Assembly (NCBI GenBank): GCA_965655865.1
Contig: CBFHJJ010000001.1
Coordinates: forward strand, 62,001 to 126,000
From: MAG-121220-bin8 sp965655865
Lineage (GTDB): Bacteria > Bacteroidota > Bacteroidia > Flavobacteriales > Flavobacteriaceae
DNA: 64,000 bases
Direction: 5' to 3'
Part shown: positions 1-7,196 of the stretch, in pieces
Position numbering within the stretch: position 1 is the stretch's first letter
How the letters are laid out: every line of letters starts with the position of its first letter
Made by a program: the position numbers and the translations under genes
Notes under the pieces: generated by a model
Database searches by the model: none
Told to the model about the DNA's origin: nothing
What the model saw: only the letters and a program-made list of their open reading frames with translations

Positions 1-1302
1 AAATCGATGTTAAAGTACTTCCGTGATGTTCGTATAAATTATAAGTTATTAGCTGCGGAACACTACAAAACAGATCCTGAGTTATCAGAAAAATATAACA
101 GAAAACAATTACCAATTAAGATTTTCATTAATGCGTACTTTGGTTCATTATCCGCACCACACGTATTTCCGTGGGGTGATATGGATATGGGTGAAACCAT
201 TACATGTGTGGGTAGACAAAGTCTTAGAATGATGATTATGTATTTTCAAGGTATCGGTTATAAACCACTTGTAATGGACACTGATGGTGTTAACTTCTCA
301 GCACCTAAAGATATGGAAAGTCGTAGGTATGTTGGTAAGGGTCTAAATGGACTTGTTGTTAAAGGTAAAGAATATGAAGGTCTTGAAGCAGATACCGCAG
401 AATTTAACGATATTTTCATGAGAGGTGAGATGGGTCTTGACATCGATTATGTTTGTCCTGCCACTATTAATCTCGCAAGGAAAAATTATGTACTAAAAAA
501 ACCAAACGGTGGTGTTAAATTAACAGGTAACACAATTAAATCTAAAAACTTATCGGGTTACATAGTGGACTTTCTTGATAAAGGTTTAAGACTACTTCTT
601 GATGGTAAAGGTCATGAGTTCATTGAATACTACTATAGTTACATTGAAATCATATATAATCAAGAGATTCCATTGGCAAAGATCGCTAATAAATCGAGGG
701 TTAAACAATCAATAGATGATTATAAAAAACACATACTTAAAAGAACCAAAAGTGGATCATTAATGTCACGAAAAGCACACATGGAGTTAATCATGGCTAA
801 TGGGTATAATGCGGGTCTTGGTGAAACGATATTCTATGTTAATAATGGAACTGCCAAATCTCATGGTGATGTTTCAAAAAAACCAAAGACTAATGAAGTG
901 AAAATAAATTGTTACATGATAACGGAAAAGGAAATGACTGATAACCCTGAAATGAAAGGAGAATATAACATTGCTCGATACGTGAATACATTTAACAAAA
1001 GAATAGAACCTCTTATGGTTGTTTTTAGTCCTGAGATTCGTAATGATATTATGGTTGACAATCCTGAGAAGAGACAATACTTTACACCCTCACAGTGTAA
1101 GTTAGATTCAGGTAATCCTATGAAAGAAGGTGGTCAAGACAACTTTGACGATGTAATGACACTATCCGACACTGAGGTTAATTTTTGGAATAAGATAAAG
1201 AGAGACCCTTTCTTTTTATACTTAGATGATAGTATTGATCATATTGACCAACATTGGGTTAAATACAATAGAAGTTTATTAGACTTTGAGATAGAGAAGT
1301 AA
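1..1302 (+). CDS. Family B DNA polymerase, C-terminal part (cut by window edge)
   Basis: This is the C-terminal part of the phage replicative DNA polymerase (T4 gp43 type). The frame is open at the left edge, so the exonuclease domain and motif A lie outside the window. Motif B is visible as KIFINAYFGS (the KxxxNxxYG pattern of family B, about residue 40) and motif C as DTDGVNFS, with the two catalytic aspartates; the usual DTDS is DTDG here. The thumb region follows with lysine-rich stretches, and the last 60 residues should hold the clamp-binding end. A strong hairpin follows directly after the stop. The family is certain from the motifs; calling it the replicative enzyme is inferred from the other T4-like replication genes nearby. 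Confidence 0.93.
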   Translation, partial: KSMLKYFRDVRINYKLLAAEHYKTDPELSEKYNRKQLPIKIFINAYFGSLSAPHVFPWGDMDMGETITCVGRQSLRMMIMYFQGIGYKPLVMDTDGVNFSAPKDMESRRYVGKGLNGLVVKGKEYEGLEADTAEFNDIFMRGEMGLDIDYVCPATINLARKNYVLKKPNGGVKLTGNTIKSKNLSGYIVDFLDKGLRLLLDGKGHEFIEYYYSYIEIIYNQEIPLAKIANKSRVKQSIDDYKKHILKRTKSGSLMSRKAHMELIMANGYNAGLGETIFYVNNGTAKSHGDVSKKPKTNEVKINCYMITEKEMTDNPEMKGEYNIARYVNTFNKRIEPLMVVFSPEIRNDIMVDNPEKRQYFTPSQCKLDSGNPMKEGGQDNFDDVMTLSDTEVNFWNKIKRDPFFLYLDDSIDHIDQHWVKYNRSLLDFEIEK

Positions 1303-1305
1303 TAG

Positions 1306-1337
1306 TATGGGGGTTGAAATAGTACCCCCATATTTTT
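1306..1337 (+). terminator. Rho-independent terminator after the DNA polymerase
   Basis: A perfect 9-bp stem, TATGGGGGT with ACCCCCATA, closes a 9-base loop and is followed by a run of T. It lies directly after the polymerase stop codon and also abuts the 3' end of the convergent minus-strand gene. The T tract exists only in the plus direction. Confidence 0.85.
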
Positions 1338-2454
1338 ATATTCCGAGGAATGGAGATTGGAATGGTCTATGTTTAAGTGATTTGTTTAAATTTTCAGCTT
1401 CATTAGCCTTTCTTTCTAACATCTTATCAGGACGTAGTCTTTCCAAACGTTGAGTTAATTCCTCAATAAGTTTTAATTTTTCGTCTTTACCTTCGGTTAA
1501 AAGTGAATTATAATCTAATTTTACTTCACTATCAGGTACTCTTAAATCTCCTGAGAATTTAGAATATACTCTACCTAAACCTTCTTTAGAATAACCAATC
1601 AGATACTTACGTACCCAATTCTGAGCTGGTCTATTAAGTGTTTCCCATGTAAGTTCTTCCGTTTCTATATCAGAAGGTAATTTGATAATGTCTTTATTTT
1701 TAGCTAAACAATCATCTCTATCAAATGTATCGTAGTACCAATACCACACATAGTAATTGTGTTTTTGTACAGAACCAAAATCAAACCTACCACCTGGTGT
1801 GTTATAAAGGTGAACGTGTTTTTTTCCTTCAGGACCTGCAGTAACACGATATGTTAATTCACCACCAATTAGACGATTCTTTAATCCCCTATCTTGCATC
1901 CTCGCTAAAAGATCGTAAGCCGGCATCATGAAATACGAACCTGAAGTACCCATTTGTGCAAATCCACCAACACCACCAGAACCAACACCACCAAGACCAC
2001 CGAACCCACCTAAAAATGGATCTACGATTGAATCTGTTAGTTCTGCTCTTGTAAACCAAAGAAGTTCGTTAAGTTCTCTACCCGCAGGTATTTCATACAT
2101 TTGTTGGTTTGCAACTAATTCTATTTTGTCTAATTTCAATTCAGATTCACCACCCGTTTGAAGACCTACAATTTTAGAATATGCATGTGAGTATTGTGTT
2201 TCATAATCAACCGATCTTGTAGTGAACGCTCTTGTTAAAGATTGTGTGTCAACATTTAACCCAGCTAATGATGACCACTGTGATTCGATTAACCAATCAC
2301 TCACATACTGTTCATATTCATCAAGTGATAACTCGAGGAATGTGTCCATTTGTTCTTCGGTTAATTCAATAGACCGAATTGGCATACCCAAAAGATGAAA
2401 AACCTGTGAATATAACTTCTCTTTGTTCGTTGGTGTTATAATTGTGCTTGGCAT
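1336..2454 (-). CDS. Neck protein, gp13-like candidate
   Basis: A 372-residue structural protein candidate. The N-terminus follows the pattern seen in gp13-type neck proteins of T4-like marine phages: a short helix, then LGMPIRSIELTEEQ and a following helix ending near EYEQYVSDW. Residues about 150-170 form a Gly-rich stretch (GGFGGLGGVGSGGVGG), probably a flexible loop; the middle is rich in Trp and Tyr (YVWYWYYDT) and the C-terminus is a charged helix. The next plus-strand structural genes look like gp14, gp15, gp18 and gp19, which matches the T4 order if this is gp13. It is on the opposite strand to those genes and has its own TATTTATA motif 19 bases upstream of the start. The gp13 call comes from pattern and synteny only. 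Confidence 0.5.
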   Translation of the reverse strand: MPSTIITPTNKEKLYSQVFHLLGMPIRSIELTEEQMDTFLELSLDEYEQYVSDWLIESQWSSLAGLNVDTQSLTRAFTTRSVDYETQYSHAYSKIVGLQTGGESELKLDKIELVANQQMYEIPAGRELNELLWFTRAELTDSIVDPFLGGFGGLGGVGSGGVGGFAQMGTSGSYFMMPAYDLLARMQDRGLKNRLIGGELTYRVTAGPEGKKHVHLYNTPGGRFDFGSVQKHNYYVWYWYYDTFDRDDCLAKNKDIIKLPSDIETEELTWETLNRPAQNWVRKYLIGYSKEGLGRVYSKFSGDLRVPDSEVKLDYNSLLTEGKDEKLKLIEELTQRLERLRPDKMLERKANEAENLNKSLKHRPFQSPFLGI

Positions 2455-2461
2455 ATATTAC

Positions 2462-2492
2462 TTGATTTATTAATATAAATAGTTTATATTTG
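2462..2492 (+). promoter_or_regulatory. Bacteroidota-type promoter
   Basis: TTG at 2462-2464, a 20-base spacer, and TATATTTG at 2485-2492 match the Bacteroidota primary sigma consensus (TTG about -33, TAnnTTTG about -7). The predicted start lies around 2499, 14 bases before the nuclease start codon. This suggests transcription by the host polymerase. Confidence 0.55.
2474..2481 (-). promoter_or_regulatory. TATTTATA motif, putative late promoter
   Basis: On the minus strand this reads CTATTTATATT, 19 bases upstream of the neck protein start. It keeps the same orientation relative to its gene as the plus-strand copies. Confidence 0.55.
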
Positions 2493-2512
2493 GAATAATC
2501 ACACATTTAATT

Positions 2513-3385
2513 ATGATATCAGAAGAACAATTAGAAAAAATTAGAAATAAGCACAAAACAAAGTTAGACATATGGAGATACATTAACAGTGTGACTCCAT
2601 TAAGAAAAAAATTGAGTTGGAAAATAATGGATATTGTTAAATGTGTTTGGGAAGAACGTGCATTACCAAGATATGGTCAGATTGTTGAACTTGATGGTAG
2701 TACTTCTGAAGTGGGTGTTTATGATTATAATCCTGAAACTGATAAGTATGATCACAGAAGTGGGGTTAACTACACGAACACAAGTTACACACAACACAAA
2801 TATTTAGAAAGAAAACTAAATGAAATTTATGGTTATGAATTACCTTATGAAAGGGGTTCTGACATGGGATTCATTGAAGATACTGTCGTTGAAACAATCA
2901 ATCAATTTAGTGAACACTTATATAACCATAGGGATGAGATTTTTGATGATGGAAAAATAAAAGACACTTTAGACGATATTAAAACACGTAATGTCAGCGC
3001 AGGAAATAAGTCCCAAAAGTTAATTGAATCTAATCACAAATTGATTTGGACTGACTCTGTTGGGTATATTGACGACGACATATTAATAGGTGGAAGTTCT
3101 CAAGATTTTAAAGGTATTGACGGTGTAATAAAATTTAAAGACAGAGAGGAAACCAATCAAGTAAAGTCGTGTGGTGGATGGTCAATTATACCGAACGGTA
3201 ATTACAAAGTAAAGGTCACCACATCAATATCACAATATAAGGATATAGATTATATATCATTTACACATAAGGGTGATATAATAGTCTTTAAAATAGATAT
3301 GGATTTAATAGAGACAATACATACCGATAATGTGTATTTTGTTTTTGATTCTTCTCTTCTATTTTTTACCAATCGATTTGATTAG
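2513..3385 (+). CDS. Putative PD-(D/Q)xK fold nuclease
   Basis: A 290-residue protein without a recognised named family. Its C-terminal third has the form of a PD-(D/E)xK nuclease core: a strand with D203 in KGIDGVIKF, then a strand NQVKS with Q216 and K218 as the (D/E/Q)xK pair, then a later strand with an alternating pattern (DYISFTHKGDIIVFKI). Residues about 120-170 are helical and acidic and could supply the upstream Glu. It has its own Bacteroidota-type promoter rather than the late motif, which suggests early or middle expression. It converges on the SNF2 helicase gene with a 27-bp overlap of the 3' ends, so the two may act together in DNA processing. Function is inferred from the motif alone; target and partner are unknown. 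Confidence 0.5.
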   Translation: MISEEQLEKIRNKHKTKLDIWRYINSVTPLRKKLSWKIMDIVKCVWEERALPRYGQIVELDGSTSEVGVYDYNPETDKYDHRSGVNYTNTSYTQHKYLERKLNEIYGYELPYERGSDMGFIEDTVVETINQFSEHLYNHRDEIFDDGKIKDTLDDIKTRNVSAGNKSQKLIESNHKLIWTDSVGYIDDDILIGGSSQDFKGIDGVIKFKDREETNQVKSCGGWSIIPNGNYKVKVTTSISQYKDIDYISFTHKGDIIVFKIDMDLIETIHTDNVYFVFDSSLLFFTNRFD

Positions 3386-5116
3386 TTCTGAACCAAAGGT
3401 TTCAGAGTATTCCCCATCACCCATAACTTGATCAATCACATTCTTCTTCTTTTGTAGAATATTATAAATTGTCATTTCAATCGTGTTTTCAAATACAGGG
3501 TAATAAACTAATACACTATTTTTTTGACCAAAACGATATGCCCTATCTTCGGCTTGTGAATGGTCTGCGGGTACAAAAGATAAGTCGTTCATAATAACAA
3601 CATCCGCAGCGGTAAGGGTAATACCAACACCTGCGGCTTTGATATTTCCGATAAAGACTTTAACCTTAGGGTCGTTTTGAAACCTATCAACAGATTGTTG
3701 TCTTCCGTCTTTTGACATTCTACCATCAAGAACAACACATTTCTTTTTGTATTTTTCCTTTAACATATCTAAAGACACTGTAAAGTTAGTGAATACAATT
3801 ACTTTACGATCCTGTTCTAATACGTTGTCAATTAATTCACATGTGTGTTCTACTTTGTCAATTGCAATTAACTGACGTAACCTCATTAGTCGATTAAGTG
3901 TTACGGTTATACTTTCTTTAGTTTTTTGTTCCTCTGTAATTTTTAAAAACTCAGTTAACTCGTCGTCGTAGAATGAACTTTTCATTTCTAACCATATTGG
4001 TGATATAATTTTTTCTGGTAAATCGAGAACGTCGGTTTTAAGTCTTCTTAATACAACCGCCTTTGTTTGATCCCTAAGTTCATTAAGATTACTCGCACCA
4101 CTTGTATTCCATATTTTTCTACCACCCACTCTAAATTGATATCCTTTACAGTATCGTATTACGTATGTCTTCCAATTTAGGGTTAAAGGTGATTTAACAA
4201 TTTTCAAGAGATTATAAAAGTTAATAGGTCTTGAAGTCATTGGTGTTCCTGTAAGTAACCATACTTTAGAAATTTTTCCTAAGATATCGTTTAACAGTTT
4301 TGTCCTTTGTGCTGTTGAATTTGAAATGTAGTGAGCTTCATCTACAATGGCCAAATCAAAACCCTCATTTATTATTGTTTGATATCCCTCACTTTCCACA
4401 CTATTTTCTGTACTGTGGAAATTTTTTAAAATGTCATAATTTATTATATAATATTTGTACTCAGTACCCCATTTTCTACCCTCAACAATTAAAACATTAT
4501 CTTTTGTGTAGAATTCTATTTCCCTCTTCCAATTAATTTTTAGTGATGCGGGACAAACTATTAATACTTTTTTTACATCACTTTCCATTGCCGCAATAAC
4601 AGTACTTGTTGTTTTACCAAGTCCCATATCATCCGCTAAGATATAGTGACTATTCGCGAGTAATTTTTCAATTGCTGTTTTTTGATGTTCCATTGGTGGT
4701 CGATGATCGTATGGTGAATAATCAACCTCACGATCTAACGTTTTTTCTTCTTGAATAATAGCCGCCTTTGGTACCCACATAGACATATGTGGTAAATCAA
4801 CATTAATGTTACCCCATATATTAAATGCTTTGTCACTCTCACAGAGTAATTTTTCTACCCATATATGTTTAACAGGTTTGGTCAGTAATCTATCTTCCAT
4901 TATCTTACTTCCAAAATGTTCAGAAATTTCAACATATTTGCGTGCAATTTTAGGTACTGTCTGCCAATGTTTTAGTACGTAATCCGATTGTGGTCGTGTA
5001 AGAGTATGATTTTTTGATGTTTCAAACTTTTTTTTCCACGACAATATTTGGTTATTGTAACCAGTATAACCTGTTACAATTTCCCTCGCCTCTATTTCAG
5101 GTATCTGTCTTTCCAT
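3359..5116 (-). CDS. SNF2-family DNA helicase/translocase
   Basis: An SF2 ATPase of the SNF2/SMARCAL1-like group, about 585 residues. Motif I is DDMGLGKTTST, motif II DEAH, motif III LTGTPMTSRP, motif V NIKAAGVGITLTAADVVI and motif VI QAEDRAYRFGQ, all in the right order. An upstream frame extension of 40 residues exists, but the start at 5116 (protein begins MERQIPEIEARE) was chosen: the longer form would overlap the divergent plus-strand gene and adds a hydrophobic stretch unlike the rest. The role is probably fork remodelling or recombination, comparable to UvsW in T4 though of a different subfamily. It acts in the cytoplasm on DNA. The family assignment is secure; the role is inferred. Confidence 0.93.
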   Translation of the reverse strand: MERQIPEIEAREIVTGYTGYNNQILSWKKKFETSKNHTLTRPQSDYVLKHWQTVPKIARKYVEISEHFGSKIMEDRLLTKPVKHIWVEKLLCESDKAFNIWGNINVDLPHMSMWVPKAAIIQEEKTLDREVDYSPYDHRPPMEHQKTAIEKLLANSHYILADDMGLGKTTSTVIAAMESDVKKVLIVCPASLKINWKREIEFYTKDNVLIVEGRKWGTEYKYYIINYDILKNFHSTENSVESEGYQTIINEGFDLAIVDEAHYISNSTAQRTKLLNDILGKISKVWLLTGTPMTSRPINFYNLLKIVKSPLTLNWKTYVIRYCKGYQFRVGGRKIWNTSGASNLNELRDQTKAVVLRRLKTDVLDLPEKIISPIWLEMKSSFYDDELTEFLKITEEQKTKESITVTLNRLMRLRQLIAIDKVEHTCELIDNVLEQDRKVIVFTNFTVSLDMLKEKYKKKCVVLDGRMSKDGRQQSVDRFQNDPKVKVFIGNIKAAGVGITLTAADVVIMNDLSFVPADHSQAEDRAYRFGQKNSVLVYYPVFENTIEMTIYNILQKKKNVIDQVMGDGEYSETFGSELIKSIGKK

Positions 5117-5157
5117 ATAATATATTAAATATAACGAAATCAAATGACTTTTTAAAC

Positions 5158-5165
5158 TATTTATG
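5158..5165 (+). promoter_or_regulatory. TATTTATG motif, putative late promoter
   Basis: CTATTTATG lies between the divergent helicase and gp14-like genes, ending 3 bases before the chosen ATG at 5169. The same 3-base spacing recurs at four other genes. Confidence 0.5.
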
Positions 5166-5168
5166 AGT

Positions 5169-5681
5169 ATGAGTAAAAAGGTTCCAATCACAAGACTTAG
5201 TAAATTCTTCTCAACTGAAGATTTTGATCTGAACATTCAAATGGGTGAGGAATACCTTCATGGTGACCTTAACATGACATTAGTTCTATATCGTGTTGAT
5301 CATGACAGTACGGATACTGACGCGGTGTATGCTGAAGTTGGTAAGGATCAAATAAAATTTTACCCACCTATAGAGTTTAACGCATTAGTAAAAGTCGAAC
5401 AACCAAAGAATAGTACATATAAAAGTGGTATGGTTAGATATAATGAACCAGGTAATTTAATAATCTCGGTTTATATGAAACATTTAAAGGACTTAGGTAT
5501 TGATTTAAAGTATGGTGATTTTATTGGATATCCCGAAACAGAAGAGAAAGTAAGATATTACACAGTAACTAACGACGGAAAAGTAACATCCGACAATAAA
5601 CACAATATGTTTGGTTTTAAACCATACTATAGAAGTATAACTTGTGTTCCAGCACAAGAAGTTGAATTTAGAGGAGTATAA
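5169..5681 (+). CDS. Virion structural protein, gp14-like neck candidate
   Basis: A 170-residue protein. The start at 5169 (MSKKVPITRL) is preferred over the in-frame ATG at 5163 because the latter overlaps the TATTTATG motif. The sequence resembles gp14-type neck proteins in outline: a segment like DAVYAEVGKDQIKFYPP, then GDFIGYPETEEKVRYYTV near residue 125, and an end with the pattern FG-x2-P-x2-R-x3-C followed by EVEF. In T4, gp13-14-15 precede the sheath gene, and this gene lies in the same place. A strong RBS-like GAGGAG at its end probably serves the next gene. The call depends on synteny and weak pattern similarity. Confidence 0.42.
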   Translation: MSKKVPITRLSKFFSTEDFDLNIQMGEEYLHGDLNMTLVLYRVDHDSTDTDAVYAEVGKDQIKFYPPIEFNALVKVEQPKNSTYKSGMVRYNEPGNLIISVYMKHLKDLGIDLKYGDFIGYPETEEKVRYYTVTNDGKVTSDNKHNMFGFKPYYRSITCVPAQEVEFRGV

Positions 5682-5685
5682 TAAA

Positions 5686-6918
5686 ATGGCAACCCCAAAA
5701 AAGAAAAATAACATTAGTATTTACCAAAAAAATGAGTTGGTAGATAGAAGACAGGAACTTTTAGATAAGATTACCCAAGGGGATTCCTATTTACCAGATT
5801 CTGTACTACACGATGATTTAGATTTGGGTATGTTAGAATTTGTAAAAGAAAACTTTAAAGTTGTTTCTGATGGTGATGTTATACCTATTATACCAAAAAT
5901 CCTAACATTACAAAGATGGGGGGAATTTACAAATACATGGGACATATCAGATTTGGACGGTAACATAAAAATCCCATTTGTAAGTGTAATAAGAAAACCT
6001 GATGTACAACCAGGTACTAATCCAAGTTTACAAAGAACAATACCTGACAGACAACAATTTCATTACGCATCTGTACCGACATGGAACGGTACTCAAATGG
6101 GTGCGGACATATATAAAATACCACAACCCGTTGCTGTTGATATATCATATGAAGTGACAATATTATGTACTCGTTTTAGAGATTTAAATAAATTCAATCA
6201 AATTGTTTTACAGAAATTTTCATCTCGTCAAGCATATACCACAGTTAAAGGTCATTATGTACCTATTGTTTTAGACTCGGTAGAAGATAACACACCCGTT
6301 GATATCGAAGCTCGTAGGTTTTATTTACAAAACTATAAATTCACGTTACTTGGTTTCTTAATTGATGAAGAGGAGTTTGAAGTAAAGCCAGCCGTTAGTC
6401 GACTTTTTCTTATGAATGAATTCATAAAGTCAAATAACTACGAAAAGAAATTCATGACTAAAAATGTTGAGATAACAATTGCAAAATACACCGCAGATGG
6501 AACCAATACTGTTTTTAGTGTGGGTGAAACTATTGGTATACTTTTTACTGTTGAGATTAATGGTATTGTACAAACAAGAGACGATGATTATTATCATGTT
6601 GGGTACACATCTAAAATAACCTTTTCATCACCACCACCTGAAGGGTCTCAAATTTTAATAAAATACTATAAAGGTAAATCAAATGTTTTTATTGATAGTT
6701 CAGGTAATCCAAGACAAGTATCTACTGAGGATTTTGAATATACTGGTGATTCTTTAGTTTTCACAACTTTAAATACAATAGATAGTGTTGTTAGTTTTGA
6801 TTTAAATGGTTTAACACAAACAGAAGGTGAGGCATTTGAAATCTCAGGTAGAACCACTCTAACTTTATTAGGTACACCTCGAGTTGGTACGATTGTCAGT
6901 GTGACTTATCTACATTAA
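5686..6918 (+). CDS. Tail completion or sheath-stabiliser protein, gp15-like candidate
   Basis: A 410-residue protein. The start at 5686 is chosen because GAGGAG lies about 9 bases upstream, one of the few clear Shine-Dalgarno sites here; the earlier in-frame ATG overlaps the preceding gene. Residues about 140-220 carry DISYEVTILCTRFRDLNK and SSRQAYTTVKGHYVPIVL, a pattern I associate with gp15/gp3-like tail-end proteins. The last 160 residues appear to be two beta-sandwich domains in tandem of the kind seen in virion decoration and fibre proteins (YTADGTNTVFSVG followed by VEINGIVQTRDDDYY; then a second copy with FDLNGLTQTEGEAF). The place between the gp14 candidate and the sheath supports a tail-terminator role. 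Confidence 0.4.
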   Translation: MATPKKKNNISIYQKNELVDRRQELLDKITQGDSYLPDSVLHDDLDLGMLEFVKENFKVVSDGDVIPIIPKILTLQRWGEFTNTWDISDLDGNIKIPFVSVIRKPDVQPGTNPSLQRTIPDRQQFHYASVPTWNGTQMGADIYKIPQPVAVDISYEVTILCTRFRDLNKFNQIVLQKFSSRQAYTTVKGHYVPIVLDSVEDNTPVDIEARRFYLQNYKFTLLGFLIDEEEFEVKPAVSRLFLMNEFIKSNNYEKKFMTKNVEITIAKYTADGTNTVFSVGETIGILFTVEINGIVQTRDDDYYHVGYTSKITFSSPPPEGSQILIKYYKGKSNVFIDSSGNPRQVSTEDFEYTGDSLVFTTLNTIDSVVSFDLNGLTQTEGEAFEISGRTTLTLLGTPRVGTIVSVTYLH

Positions 6919-7077
6919 TTACTCCCCGTAAAGACTATCTTTTTTTACTTTACAGTGTTGATCTATCCATTTTTCAACAATTCGATACATTTTAAAACCA
7001 TTTTCATCACAATATTTTTTTAACTTATTGTGGTGTTCTTCACCTATTTTAAGGTTTTTAGTGTTTTTATTCCCCAT
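6919..7077 (-). CDS. Small protein, possible ribbon-helix-helix regulator
   Basis: A 52-residue gene on the minus strand between the gp15-like and sheath genes. The protein begins MGNKNTKNLKIGEEHH, continues LKKYCDENGFKMYRIVEKWI and ends KDSLYGE. A short strand (KNLKIGEE) followed by two helices (HHNKLKKYCDENG and KMYRIVEKWIDQH) is the layout of ribbon-helix-helix DNA-binding proteins, where the strand contacts DNA as a dimer. TATTTATC lies 3 bases upstream of its ATG, supporting that it is a real gene. The fold is inferred from pattern only, and its target is unknown. Confidence 0.55.
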   Translation of the reverse strand: MGNKNTKNLKIGEEHHNKLKKYCDENGFKMYRIVEKWIDQHCKVKKDSLYGE

Positions 7078-7080
7078 AAA

Positions 7081-7088
7081 GATAAATA
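7081..7088 (-). promoter_or_regulatory. TATTTATC motif, putative late promoter
   Basis: On the minus strand CTATATTTATC ends 3 bases before the ATG of the 52-residue gene. Confidence 0.45.
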
Positions 7089-7155
7089 TAGATAAAAAAG
7101 GATCTTTAAATATACCAAAATAGAAAACAATCGATCTCTTTACTAAAAACCAAGA

Positions 7156-7163
7156 TATTTATA
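7156..7163 (+). promoter_or_regulatory. TATTTATA motif, putative late promoter of the sheath gene
   Basis: Part of the longer conserved string GATATTTATAATAAA, which recurs before the tube gene and at 24390, with a near copy at 58589. It lies 33 bases before the sheath ATG. Confidence 0.65.
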
Positions 7164-7196
7164 ATAAACAATAAAATTTTTAACTAAAAGTAATCA

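Noticed and set aside
5117..5236. Forty-residue longer N-terminus of the SNF2 helicase
   Set aside because: It would overlap the divergent gene and its promoter motif, and it is a hydrophobic, low-complexity stretch unlike related helicases.
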